Source: Syntrophaceae bacterium (GTDB lineage Bacteria; Desulfobacterota; Syntrophia; Syntrophales; Smithellaceae). Taken from it: a stretch of DNA of 33,780 bases. The position numbers and the translations under genes were made by a program. Below the pieces are notes generated by a model. That model had not been told where the DNA came from. It saw nothing but the letters and a program-made list of their open reading frames with translations, and searched no databases. The stretch is taken from positions 1 to 33,780 of the forward strand of contig WRPE01000042.1 of the NCBI GenBank assembly GCA_009773315.1. The letters are read 5' to 3'. Within the stretch, counting starts at the first letter, position 1, and every line of letters begins with the position of its first letter. Below are positions 26,611 to 33,780 of this stretch, one piece after another.

Positions 26611-27828
26611 TCAATCATATCTTTTCAGTTCAAAAAGTTTTTTATTTTGCGTGGACACGATGTGGTAGAAACGGTCCTGCGGGATATAAATATAAGGAAC
26701 ATCAACGTCGCGCCGGTAAAGAAAATGTGACAGGATCAAACGATTAACAGCCTGATGGCCGACAATCATAATATTTTCCGCGCGCCGGTTGAGAAAGAAT
26801 GATTTTTTAATTCCCGCCTCGATTCTCGATTTCATCGCCGCGTAACTTTCACCCTCGGGATACACATAAGCGTATTTATGGGCTTCGCGCTCACGAAAGA
26901 CCTGCGGCATCTTTTTTTCAATCTCGGCATAGGTCATGCCCTCGCAGACGCCGGCATTGATTTCATCAAACTCTTTGAGCGCGATAATCCGACAATCGCT
27001 TTGTTTTTCTGCGATAGCTTCCGCCGTTCTTTTAGTTCTCAGCTTGCTGCTGGTAAAGATGTAAGATATTTCCTTTTTGACAAAAAATTGCCCCAGGGCT
27101 TCGGCCTGTTCCCTTCCTTTGGAAGTCAAGCCGGAATCGCCGCCAATGCGGTCCTCCAGGTTATACTCCGTTTGGGCATGCCGGATCAGAAAAAGATTTT
27201 TAACTTCGTCTGTGACCAGATAATCGCGCAGGCGTGCGTAAAGGGGAATCGAATCGGTATGCTTTTCTTCGATAATCTTATTTTGCAGTGAATCCAGGCG
27301 TACATAATTCCGCTCAACTTTAAGCGGCGCATAAATCATCTTGTAGTAGTTTATGCGTTTGAGAAACTCCGTTTCAGCCTGCAACCGGTCCATGCGAGCA
27401 AATTCGGGAAGCTTCGTTTTTTCCAGAATACTCCAGGACAAAATATCCTCATCATCATTGATACACTCGATATAAAGCAGAGGATGGTCGTCGAGATATT
27501 GCTCCATCATTTCCCGGCGGTTTCGCCCCGCATTCGTCGCATCCAAAATAGCCACCTGTCCGGAATTGCGCAGGTAGGCTCTGCCCCTTTCCATATTCAT
27601 GCGGGCGAATTTTTTTCTCAGCGCCACGGCCGCCGGATTATTCGGGGAATAAAACTCGGCGCAGGATGTTTCCTTAAGCGGCCTGTAAATCCGGCGCAGA
27701 TTGCCGTTGTTAAATATCCGGGTATGAATATTATCTTTATGGAAAGCCTCCCTCAGGCGCACGGCCAGCGTGGATTTGCCACGGGCAGGCAGCCCCATCA
27801 GGACAATATATAGTTTATCATCGTTCAT
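26611..27828 (-). CDS. 6-phosphofructo-2-kinase/fructose-2,6-bisphosphatase-like bifunctional protein
   Basis: The 405-residue protein has the domain order of the eukaryotic PFKFB enzyme. Kinase half (1-205): Walker A GLPARGKST at 12-20, RIFNNGNLRR (compare the FNVG-x-YRR segment), FYSPNNPAA, AILDATNAGRNRR at 93-105, ECINDD, and FLKRINYYKMIYAPL. Phosphatase half (211-405): RHAQTEYNL with the phospho-accepting His at 217, RIGGDSGLTSKG, EINAGVCEGMTYAEI at 289-303, YPEGESY at 323-329 and VGHQAVNR with His 358. All catalytic residues of both halves appear intact. In eukaryotes it makes and breaks fructose 2,6-bisphosphate, a regulator of PFK-1 and FBPase. Such a regulator is not established in bacteria, so the substrate here could differ. 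Same strand as the DUF1330 gene downstream; the glycolytic genes pyk, gap, pgk and tpiA lie 1-6 kb away. Confidence 0.88.
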   Translation of the reverse strand: MNDDKLYIVLMGLPARGKSTLAVRLREAFHKDNIHTRIFNNGNLRRIYRPLKETSCAEFYSPNNPAAVALRKKFARMNMERGRAYLRNSGQVAILDATNAGRNRREMMEQYLDDHPLLYIECINDDEDILSWSILEKTKLPEFARMDRLQAETEFLKRINYYKMIYAPLKVERNYVRLDSLQNKIIEEKHTDSIPLYARLRDYLVTDEVKNLFLIRHAQTEYNLEDRIGGDSGLTSKGREQAEALGQFFVKKEISYIFTSSKLRTKRTAEAIAEKQSDCRIIALKEFDEINAGVCEGMTYAEIEKKMPQVFREREAHKYAYVYPEGESYAAMKSRIEAGIKKSFFLNRRAENIMIVGHQAVNRLILSHFLYRRDVDVPYIYIPQDRFYHIVSTQNKKLFELKRYD

Positions 27829-27861
27829 AAACTTTTGACCACACTCTTGCCGTCCAAGCTC

Positions 27862-27891
27862 CGTAGAGACGTTGCATGCAACATCTCCACG
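27862..27891. repeat. 30-bp near-perfect palindrome at the end of the flavoprotein gene
   Basis: CGTAGAGAC-GTTGCATGCAAC-ATCTCCACG: 26 of 30 positions are self-complementary (two A-C mismatch pairs). It abuts the TAA of the iron-sulphur flavoprotein-like gene and lies 34 bp before the start of the PFK-2-like gene. It looks like a dispersed palindromic repeat that may serve as terminator or mRNA 3' stabiliser. Confidence 0.55.
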
Positions 27892-28461
27892 TTATCTGAC
27901 CATTTTACGACCGATGTCAAAAGCCTGCTCCAGAAGCTCCTGGTTTCCGGTTGCGGGCTTCTCTGCGCTGTCTGTATGAACAATTTTCCCCACAACATCC
28001 ATACCCAGACCGCTGCCAGTCATACCGGTCAGATACATAATGGATTTCTGATATTGCACGGGATCGGGCGCACCCTGAGAAATCGCCAGTGCGTAAGTTT
28101 TGCCCGGAGGCACCATGGATTTGTAGCCGCCCTGCGGCAAATTGGCATAAAGAGAATAAATGCGATCCACAAACAGTTTCATCTGGCCGGACAAACGGTA
28201 CATATAAATGGGGCAACCGAGGACCATTCCCGTACAGGTTTTGATCGCTTCCAGGTAAGGGCTCAACTCATCTTTCGCGCTGCAAAACCCTGGATTTTTC
28301 CGGCAACCCAGGCAACCCAGGCAGCCTTTGAAGTTAATGTCATGAAGCCGCACCTCGGTGGTCTGGGTGCCGCGCGATCGCGCACCCTCCAGCATGGAGG
28401 CAACGATGGCGGATGTGTTTCCCTGTGAACGTGGACTTCCATTGAACGCTAAAATTTGCAT
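27892..28461 (-). CDS. Iron-sulphur flavoprotein-like / NADPH-dependent FMN reductase family protein
   Basis: Flavodoxin-fold protein of 189 residues. The N-terminal FMN-phosphate loop GSPRSQGNT follows the first strand (residues 8-16). A compact cysteine motif C-x2-C-x2-C-x6-C (C47, C50, C53, C60) matches the [4Fe-4S]-binding arrangement of archaeal/anaerobe iron-sulphur flavoproteins (Isf). GCPIYMYRLSGQMKLFVDRIYSL near 100-122 is typical of the NAD(P)H-dependent oxidoreductase family. Such proteins transfer electrons from ferredoxin or reduce oxygen, peroxide or quinones in anaerobes. AGGAG precedes the ATG at 28461. The specific electron partner is unknown. Flanked by the palindrome at its 3' end and by the heptad element copy B at its 5' end. 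Confidence 0.85.
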   Translation of the reverse strand: MQILAFNGSPRSQGNTSAIVASMLEGARSRGTQTTEVRLHDINFKGCLGCLGCRKNPGFCSAKDELSPYLEAIKTCTGMVLGCPIYMYRLSGQMKLFVDRIYSLYANLPQGGYKSMVPPGKTYALAISQGAPDPVQYQKSIMYLTGMTGSGLGMDVVGKIVHTDSAEKPATGNQELLEQAFDIGRKMVR

Positions 28462-28482
28462 AAAAAACTCCTTTAGGGGTTT

Positions 28483-28616
28483 AGGCTGTAGACTGAAGAC
28501 TGAAGGCCATTTTGTGGGCGCTTCGCGCCCATCACTCTATCCTAATAATACTTCAGACTATTGGCCTATCGTCTTTTTTACCTTCAGCCTTCAGCCTTCG
28601 GTCTTCAGCCTTTAGC
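28483..28616. repeat. Heptad inverted-arm element, copy B
   Basis: Left arm AGGCTGT AGACTGA AGACTGA AGGCC (28483-28508); central perfect hairpin TGGGCGC-TTC-GCGCCCA (28515-28531); right arm CTTCAGC CTTCAGC CTTCGGT CTTCAGC CTTTAGC (28582-28616), which runs straight into the pyk stop codon. The arms are complementary apart from G-T pairs and a few mismatches, so the whole could fold into one long hairpin between pyk and the flavoprotein gene. Confidence 0.65.
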
Positions 28617-30023
28617 CTATTTCAACCTTTTCACTCTCAACATATTCGTCGTTCCCGACACCCAGATCGGATGGCCGACGGTGATGACAATCAAATCTCC
28701 CGGCTTTGCTTCACCGGACGCCAAGGCAGCCTGAGAGGCTTTTTCAATCATATCATCCGTATCATGCAGATCGTTGACCAGGCGGGGCAGACAACCCCAG
28801 CTTAAGGCAAGACGCCGTATGGTGTTTTTATTGGGTGATAAGGCAACAATCGTCTGGCTGGGGCGAAAGCGGGAGATGTAGCGGGCTGTTCTGCCGGACT
28901 GGGTATGGGCAACAATAGCCTTTGCCTCCAGATGACGGGCCAGAACACAGGAGGCGTGAGCAACCGATTCGGAAATATCATTCCTGGGGATCATAGCCAG
29001 AAATTCTTCAAACGGAAAACCGCTCTCAGCGGCGGAGACCAGACGGCTCATATACAAAACAGCCTCCACCGGATAGTCGCCGGATGCTGTTTCTTCGGAG
29101 AGCATGACAGCATCGGTGCCGTCGAGCACGGCGTTTGCGACGTCGGCGGCTTCGGCACGGGTAGGCCGCGGCGAAGAAACCATCGAACGCAGCATCTGTG
29201 TCGCGGTGATGACCGGCTTACCTGCGGCGTTGGCTTTTGCAATCAACTTCTTTTGAATCAGCGGAACATCTTCCAGTGGTATTTCCACACCCAGATCACC
29301 GCGCGCAACCATGATGCCGTCCGAAATACCCATGATGGCGTCAATGTTATCAACGGCTTCATGTTTTTCTATTTTGGCGATCACCGGGGTATCTTTGCCC
29401 TTTGCGGCAATAATATCTTTGACCCTTTTGATGTCGTCCGCAATTTTAACGAAAGATAAGGCGATAAAATCAACCCCATTTTCCAGGCCGAACAGCAGAT
29501 CATTGCAGTCTTTTTCAGTGAGGGATGCCGTGCGGATTGTGCCAGTCGGCAGGTTAATTCCCTTATGCGACGTCAGAAGGCCACCGGTGACTACTTTGCA
29601 GATAATATCGATATCATTCGCCTCTTCAACGACTAGCTCCATCAAGCCGTCGGCCAAAAGCAGCCTGTCTCCGGTTTTCACTTCCTTCGGCAAATCCTTA
29701 TACGTGAGCGACACTGCCTCTATGCCGCCTTCGATCGGGCGGCTGGTTAAAATAAATTGATGGCCCGACGTCAGTACAATGCCGGGCGCAGGAATTGTGC
29801 CGATTCGGATTTTCGGTCCGGCCAGATCCAGCAGAATCGCCACCGGCCGGTCAAGTTTTGCGGACAGCTCGCGAATCGTTTTGATCTTTTGCAGATGACC
29901 TTCGTGCGAACCATGCGAGAAATTCAGCCGCGCCACATTCATACCGTTCAAGATCAAGGCTTGAAGAACGTCTGCCTTTTCGGAAGACGGTCCGATGGTG
30001 CAGACAATTTTTGTTTTTTTCAT
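28617..30023 (-). CDS. pyk: Pyruvate kinase
   Basis: Converts phosphoenolpyruvate and ADP to pyruvate and ATP. It has 468 residues, standard length. N-terminal KTKIVCTIGPSS and GMNVARLNFSHGSHEGH (substrate-binding), ILLDLAGPKIRIG, the active-site signature VIAKIEKHEAVDNIDAIMGISDGIMVARGDLGVEIP, and ITATQMLRSMVSSPRPTRAEAADVANAVLDGTDAVMLSEETA are all canonical. The C-terminal allosteric domain is complete. AAGGAG lies five bases before the ATG at 30023. It is divergent from the gap-pgk-tpiA operon across a 304-bp spacer that holds heptad element copy C. Confidence 0.97.
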   Translation of the reverse strand: MKKTKIVCTIGPSSEKADVLQALILNGMNVARLNFSHGSHEGHLQKIKTIRELSAKLDRPVAILLDLAGPKIRIGTIPAPGIVLTSGHQFILTSRPIEGGIEAVSLTYKDLPKEVKTGDRLLLADGLMELVVEEANDIDIICKVVTGGLLTSHKGINLPTGTIRTASLTEKDCNDLLFGLENGVDFIALSFVKIADDIKRVKDIIAAKGKDTPVIAKIEKHEAVDNIDAIMGISDGIMVARGDLGVEIPLEDVPLIQKKLIAKANAAGKPVITATQMLRSMVSSPRPTRAEAADVANAVLDGTDAVMLSEETASGDYPVEAVLYMSRLVSAAESGFPFEEFLAMIPRNDISESVAHASCVLARHLEAKAIVAHTQSGRTARYISRFRPSQTIVALSPNKNTIRRLALSWGCLPRLVNDLHDTDDMIEKASQAALASGEAKPGDLIVITVGHPIWVSGTTNMLRVKRLK

Positions 30024-30034
30024 AAGCTCCTTTT

Positions 30035-30142
30035 GCGCTTCGCGCAGGCTATAGGTTCATAGGCTGTAGGCTATAGGTTTTTCTGTGGGGGCGCGCTGCG
30101 CCCCGCTTTATTCCATCGCCTATGGCCCATCGCCCCTAGCCT
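30035..30142. repeat. Heptad inverted-arm element, copy C
   Basis: A GCGCTTCGCGC hairpin (30035-30045) is followed by a left arm AGGCTAT AGGTTCAT AGGCTGT AGGCTAT AGG (30046-30077), a central perfect hairpin GGGGCGC-GCT-GCGCCCC (30088-30104) and a right arm (30114-30142) made of related units ending CCCTAGCCT. The arm units differ in sequence from copies A and B but keep the 7-nt period and inverted layout. It lies just upstream of pyk. The rest of the 304-bp pyk/gap spacer holds the gap promoter region. Confidence 0.6.
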
Positions 30143-30238
30143 TTCTTTTTTCTCTAACAGATTCACAGGGGAACTTCAAGGAATTCGACCGGGAAACGGG
30201 TAACAGTAGGAACACTCTATCTGCCCTAAACTATTGTC

Positions 30239-30300
30239 GTTAAAGAGAAATGGGTGTTAAAGAGAAATGGGTTGACATCCCATGGACTTTTGTCTAATCT
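30239..30300 (+). promoter_or_regulatory. gap: Putative gap promoter with 16-bp tandem direct repeat
   Basis: GTTAAAGAGAAATGGG occurs twice (30239-30254 and 30256-30271, period 17). A perfect -35 hexamer TTGACA follows at once (30272-30277). Seventeen bases later TAATCT (30295-30300) is a weak -10. The arrangement, tandem sites immediately upstream of -35, suggests an activator site or a recent duplication. Confidence 0.45.
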
Positions 30301-30327
30301 TTCGTCTATAATTTTAAGGAGGAGAAT

Positions 30328-31326
30328 ATGGCTGTAAAGATTGCAATTAACGGATTCGGAAGGATCGGCCGACTGGTTTTTCGCGCCGGTTATAAAAACA
30401 AGGATGTGGAATTCGTGGCAGTCAATGATCTGGCCGACGCTAAAACACTGGCTCACCTGCTTAAATATGATTCAATTCACGGCACACTCAATGCCGAAGT
30501 AAAATCCACACCCAATGCCATCATTGTTGACGGCAAGGAAATGAAGGCTTTTTCCGCAAGAGACCCGGAAACACTGCCCTGGAAATACCTGGGGGTAGAT
30601 GTTGTTCTGGAGAGCACGGGAAGATTCACCGATAAAGATGGAGCCGAAAAACATCTGAAAGCCGGCGCCAGAAAAGTGGTGATCTCCGCACCCGCCAAAG
30701 GGGCGGACGTGACGGTTGTTTTCGGCGTCAATCCTCAAGACTATGACAAATCGAAACATCACATTATCTCCATGGGCTCCTGCACCACCAACTGCCTGGC
30801 GCCGATCGTCAGAATTCTGCATGAGGAATTCGGCGTGGAATACGGTCTGATGACGACGATTCATTCCTACACCAACGATCAGGTGGTACTCGACGAGCCG
30901 CACAAGGATTTGCGCAGGGCGCGCGCCTCCGCGCTTTCCATGATTCCCACAACCACCGGCGCGGCCCGCGCCATTGCAGAAGTCATTCCGGATATGAAGG
31001 GCAAGCTTGACGGCCTGGCGATCCGCGTGCCCACACCCAATGTTTCACTGGTCGATTTTGTGGCGACACTATCGCGCGAAACGAGCAAGCAGGAAGTCAA
31101 TGAAAAACTCAAAGAGTATTCGCAAAAAGCGATGAAGGGCATTTTGTTTTGCTCGGAAGAAGAGCTGGTGTCCCGCGACTTTAGCGGCAATCCGCATTCT
31201 TCGATTGTGGATATGCCCAATACAACCGTTATCGGCGGCAAAATGGTGAAAATACTTTCATGGTATGACAACGAATGGGGCTTTTCCAATCGCATGCTCG
31301 AACTGTTGTCCTTCATCATGAAATGA
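30328..31326 (+). CDS. gap: Glyceraldehyde-3-phosphate dehydrogenase, type I
   Basis: Interconverts glyceraldehyde 3-phosphate and 1,3-bisphosphoglycerate with NAD(P). It has 332 residues, standard. N-terminal INGFGRIGRLVFRA binds the nucleotide; the acidic N-D pair at 33-34 after the second strand favours NAD. The catalytic signature SCTTNCLAP has the active Cys at 152, and the catalytic His lies in TTIHSYTNDQ. AAGGAGGAG precedes the ATG. First gene of gap-pgk-tpiA; 20 bases separate it from pgk. Confidence 0.97.
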   Translation: MAVKIAINGFGRIGRLVFRAGYKNKDVEFVAVNDLADAKTLAHLLKYDSIHGTLNAEVKSTPNAIIVDGKEMKAFSARDPETLPWKYLGVDVVLESTGRFTDKDGAEKHLKAGARKVVISAPAKGADVTVVFGVNPQDYDKSKHHIISMGSCTTNCLAPIVRILHEEFGVEYGLMTTIHSYTNDQVVLDEPHKDLRRARASALSMIPTTTGAARAIAEVIPDMKGKLDGLAIRVPTPNVSLVDFVATLSRETSKQEVNEKLKEYSQKAMKGILFCSEEELVSRDFSGNPHSSIVDMPNTTVIGGKMVKILSWYDNEWGFSNRMLELLSFIMK

Positions 31327-31352
31327 TAAATACGTGAAAAGAGGTTATGGAC

Positions 31353-32528
31353 ATGAATTACTTAGATCAGATCGATGTGAGCGGAAAGAAGGTATTGGTG
31401 CGTGTGGATTTTAACGTGCCGATGGACAAGTCAGGCAGAGTAACAGACGATACACGTGTCAAAGCGAGTTTAGCCACCATCAATTATATCCGGGAAAAGG
31501 GCGCCAGAGTGATTGTCACGTCCCATCTCGGACGGCCCAAAGGGAAAAGAGTTGAAGAGTTTTCATTGAAGCCGGTCGCGCCGATTCTTGCCGGTCTGTT
31601 GAAGATTGATGTTCCCTTCATCGATGATTGCATTGGCGAAAAAGCTCTGCAGGGCGTGGCCAATATGAAAGCAGGCGACGTGATTCTATTGGAAAATCTG
31701 CGTTTCCATCCGGGTGAAGACAAAAACGATGACGCGTTTGCCCTGGAACTCGCCAAACTTTGCGACGTTTATATCAACGACGCGTTTGCCGTATCGCATC
31801 GCGCGGCGGCATCCAATACCGCCATCACCAAGATTGTGCCCGTGTGCGCCGCAGGGTTCCTGCTGAAAAATGAAATAGAGTATTTTAATAAGGCCATGGG
31901 CAATCCTGCGCGGCCGCTCGTCGCCATTATCGGCGGAGCCAAAGTGTCCGACAAGATCAAAGTTTTGGAAAATCTCATTGATAAAGTGGATCGCCTTATC
32001 GTCGGCGGCGGCATGGCCTTCACCTTCCTGAAAGCCCAGGACCTGAATGTCGGCAAATCCCTATGTGAAGCGGAAATGCTGGACCTGGCCCGTAAAATCA
32101 TGGAGAAAGCGAAACAAAAGAACGTTCAGTTTTTATTGCCGGTCGATGTGGTGATCGCCAAGGCGCCCGTGGCGGACGCTGAAACAAAAGTTGTCGCCGT
32201 CAAAGACATTCCCGATGAATGGATGGGTCTGGATATCGGCCCTGCAACCATCGTGGCGTTTTCCGACGCTGTAAAAACGGCCAAGACGATTGTCTGGAAT
32301 GGGCCGCTGGGCATGTTTGAACTCGCCCCTTTTTCTTCAGGAACATTTAAACTGGTGGATGCAGTCGTGGCTTCCGGCGCGCTGACGATTGTCGGCGGCG
32401 GCGATACCGATACCGCCATTCACAAAACCGGTAAGAGCGATAAGATATCTTATATCTCAACCGGCGGCGGCGCGTTTCTGGAACTTTTGGAAGGCAAGAC
32501 CCTGCCGGCAGTGGCCGCGCTCGGCTAA
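31353..32528 (+). CDS. pgk: Phosphoglycerate kinase
   Basis: Transfers phosphate between 1,3-bisphosphoglycerate and ADP. It has 391 residues, a normal length. Signature [23 protein letters not shown] near the N-terminus, [38 protein letters not shown], and in the C-domain [22 protein letters not shown] and [11 protein letters not shown] are all present. Two ATGs are possible, 31347 and 31353. GAGG at 31341-31344 is only two bases from the first but eight from the second, so 31353 (MNYLDQIDV) is preferred. Middle gene of the operon. Confidence 0.96.
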   Translation: MNYLDQIDVSGKKVLVRVDFNVPMDKSGRVTDDTRVKASLATINYIREKGARVIVTSHLGRPKGKRVEEFSLKPVAPILAGLLKIDVPFIDDCIGEKALQGVANMKAGDVILLENLRFHPGEDKNDDAFALELAKLCDVYINDAFAVSHRAAASNTAITKIVPVCAAGFLLKNEIEYFNKAMGNPARPLVAIIGGAKVSDKIKVLENLIDKVDRLIVGGGMAFTFLKAQDLNVGKSLCEAEMLDLARKIMEKAKQKNVQFLLPVDVVIAKAPVADAETKVVAVKDIPDEWMGLDIGPATIVAFSDAVKTAKTIVWNGPLGMFELAPFSSGTFKLVDAVVASGALTIVGGGDTDTAIHKTGKSDKISYISTGGGAFLELLEGKTLPAVAALG

Positions 32529-32542
32529 AACGGAGGAAACAA

Positions 32543-33289
32543 ATGAGAAAGTGGATTGTAGCCGGCAACTGGAAAATGCACAACACCATCAGTGAATCCG
32601 TGGCGCTGGCTTACGCGATTAAAGAAGGAACAACCGGTTTGAAAAACGGTGAAGTCATTGTGGCTCCGCCGTTTACCGCTTTGCATAGCGTCGGCGAGGC
32701 CATCAAGGGCTCCACTGTGGCACTTGCCGCGCAAAACATGTATTATGAAGACAAAGGAGCGTTCACCGGCGAGGTTTCTCCGTCAATGCTCGCAGATGCC
32801 GGATGCAAATACGTCATCATCGGACACTCTGAGCGTCGCAAATACTTTAACGAAAGCGATGAAAATGTTAATTTAAAAGTCATGAAAGCGTTGGCAACCG
32901 GCTTGAAGCCGATTGTTTGTGTCGGCGAAACGGATGGCGAAAGAAACAAAGGCGTTACGCAGAGTGTCGTGAACCGCCAAGTCCGCAAAGCGCTGGCCGG
33001 TGTCAATAAGATTGATCATATTGTTATCGCCTATGAACCGGTCTGGGCGATTGGAACGGGTAAGGTGGCCACCTCCGCTCAGGCCGAGGACGTTCACGAT
33101 TTCATTCGCCGTCTTCTCGTTGAAATATATGGCTGTATGGCCGATGACGTTCGTATTCTCTACGGCGGCAGTGTGACGAAAGATAATATCAGCGAGTTGA
33201 TCGCGATGGAAGATATCGACGGCGCACTGGTTGGCGGCGCTTCGTTAAAGCCGGACGACTTTTTAGGCATCATCAATAAAATGCCGTAA
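32543..33289 (+). CDS. tpiA: Triosephosphate isomerase
   Basis: Interconverts dihydroxyacetone phosphate and glyceraldehyde 3-phosphate. It has 248 residues, standard. [11 protein letters not shown] contains the active-site Asn and Lys; IIGHSERRK the catalytic His; [12 protein letters not shown] the catalytic Glu; [11 protein letters not shown] and [15 protein letters not shown] the phosphate-binding C-terminal loops. ACGGAGGAA lies upstream of the ATG, 14 bases after pgk. Last gene of the operon; the often adjacent secG is not found, the next gene being a flavodoxin-like gene beyond a large hairpin. Confidence 0.97.
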   Translation: MRKWIVAGNWKMHNTISESVALAYAIKEGTTGLKNGEVIVAPPFTALHSVGEAIKGSTVALAAQNMYYEDKGAFTGEVSPSMLADAGCKYVIIGHSERRKYFNESDENVNLKVMKALATGLKPIVCVGETDGERNKGVTQSVVNRQVRKALAGVNKIDHIVIAYEPVWAIGTGKVATSAQAEDVHDFIRRLLVEIYGCMADDVRILYGGSVTKDNISELIAMEDIDGALVGGASLKPDDFLGIINKMP

Positions 33290-33300
33290 GAAATCTCCCC

Positions 33301-33345
33301 TTGTCATTGCGAACAGTAATAACCAGTTCATCGAACCGGTTGTTA
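33301..33345. repeat. REP-like half-site and inverted repeat downstream of tpiA
   Basis: TTGTCATTGCGA at 33301-33312 matches one end of the element seen at 14007-14047. It is followed by AACCAGTTC-ATC-GAACCGGTT (33321-33341), an inverted repeat with one mismatch. Confidence 0.35.
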
Positions 33346-33377
33346 CCGAAAGAAACTGGATAATACAGGCACAACTC

Positions 33378-33431
33378 TTAGAACAAGGGGTCTTGCCACC
33401 CTTCAGCGGCGGTTGCAACCCCTTGTTCTAA
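33378..33431. terminator. Long hairpin with 14-bp perfect stem downstream of tpiA
   Basis: Bases 33378-33391 (TTAGAACAAGGGGT) and 33418-33431 (ACCCCTTGTTCTAA) are exact reverse complements around a 26-base GC-rich loop that can pair further (CC-x-CC with GG-x-GG). It sits between tpiA and the flavodoxin-like gene and is followed by AAATTGTTT. Likely ends the gap-pgk-tpiA transcript; a dispersed-repeat origin is also possible. Confidence 0.55.
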
Positions 33432-33457
33432 AAATTGTTTCCTACTTTCTAAATCAT

Positions 33458-33780
33458 ATGACAAAAATATTAATCGTTTACCATTCCCAGACCGGCCACA
33501 CAGAGCAAATGGCGCAGGCCATCGCCGAAGGCGCAAAGGCCATCGAAGACGTAACGGTCATCCTGAAAAAAGCCGGCGACGCGACACTCGATGACCTTCT
33601 AACCTGCAACGGTCTGGCTATCGGCACGCCGGAAAACTTCGGCTACATGTCCGGCATGATCAAGGATTTTTTCGACCGGACCTACGCTGAGGCACAGGAC
33701 AAAGTTTTCCGCAAACCCTATGTCGTTTTCATCAGTGCGGGCAACGACGGCTCAGGCGCGCTCAAAGCCATCGAGCGCAT
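33458..33780 (+). CDS. Flavodoxin-family protein, cut by the window end
   Basis: The first 107 codons of a flavodoxin-fold protein. VYHSQTGHTEQMA (residues 7-19) is the FMN phosphate-binding loop of flavodoxin/WrbA-like proteins. GLAIGTPENFGYMSGMIKDFFDRTY corresponds to the loop and helix around the isoalloxazine ring in NAD(P)H-dependent oxidoreductases. VVFISAGNDGSGALKAIE begins the next strand and loop. The ATG at 33458 has only a weak ribosome site. The C-terminus is outside the window, so length and subfamily are open. Third flavin/iron-sulphur electron-transfer protein in the window. Confidence 0.85.
   Translation, partial: MTKILIVYHSQTGHTEQMAQAIAEGAKAIEDVTVILKKAGDATLDDLLTCNGLAIGTPENFGYMSGMIKDFFDRTYAEAQDKVFRKPYVVFISAGNDGSGALKAIER

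Noticed and set aside
30307-30312. Perfect TATAAT upstream of gap
   Set aside because: It is only a few bases before the Shine-Dalgarno, leaving no room for a leader, and has no -35 at a proper distance.

Overview
The window looks like chromosomal DNA of a Gram-negative, anaerobic bacterium of the Syntrophus/Smithella type (Desulfobacterota, Syntrophia). This placement is inferred from gene content only: a TonB-dependent receptor and a lipoprotein (two membranes), a beta-oxidation fusion enzyme, a 4-hydroxybutyryl-CoA dehydratase, ferredoxin-type and flavodoxin-type redox proteins, a lactate-dehydrogenase-like malate dehydrogenase and short dispersed intergenic repeats. No rRNA, tRNA, CRISPR array or phage gene was seen.

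Layout. 1-5300: ABC-transporter solute-binding protein, short-chain dehydrogenase, an unrecognised conserved protein on the minus strand, a cupin-like gene remnant, and an enoyl-CoA hydratase/3-hydroxyacyl-CoA dehydrogenase fusion ending at a strong bidirectional terminator. 5402-7246: RNase D-like exonuclease (minus) and a lipoprotein alpha/beta hydrolase (plus). 7283-8749: a degraded IS701-type insertion sequence with CTAG target duplication. 8884-12921: vitamin B12 uptake locus (permease, ATPase, cobalamin riboswitch, TonB-dependent receptor). 13063-14849: malate dehydrogenase and a small iron-sulphur protein. 14936-16453 (minus): DedA-family membrane protein and a bactofilin-like membrane protein. 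16579-18084: 4-hydroxybutyryl-CoA dehydratase. 18157-24688 (all minus): pgpA-cinA-thpR-recA-recX-alaS. 24948-25442: mobB. 25466-30023 (minus): DUF2147 protein, DUF1330 protein, a eukaryotic-style 6-phosphofructo-2-kinase/fructose-2,6-bisphosphatase homologue, an iron-sulphur flavoprotein-like reductase and pyruvate kinase. 30328-33289: gap-pgk-tpiA. The window ends inside a flavodoxin-like gene.

How the parts fit. The right end is a lower-glycolysis/gluconeogenesis block (pyk facing away from gap-pgk-tpiA) with a PFK-2/FBPase-2-like gene 0.8 kb beyond pyk, which is unusual for a bacterium. The recombination block is tightly packed with overlapping or abutting starts. Upstream of it, in the divergent pgpA/mobB spacer, a TAGAAC-N4-GTTCTA operator sits exactly in the 17-nt spacer of a promoter-like sequence and resembles a LexA or TetR site. 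The B12 locus has its riboswitch between the transporter genes and the receptor, with a plausible ribosome-site-sequestering hairpin. Three related intergenic elements built of tandem 7-nt units arranged as inverted arms around a GC hairpin lie within 4.2 kb, each just upstream of a minus-strand gene. The strongest leads are the PFK-2/FBPase-2 homologue, the heptad hairpin elements and the pgpA/mobB operator; no wholly new multi-gene system was evident.
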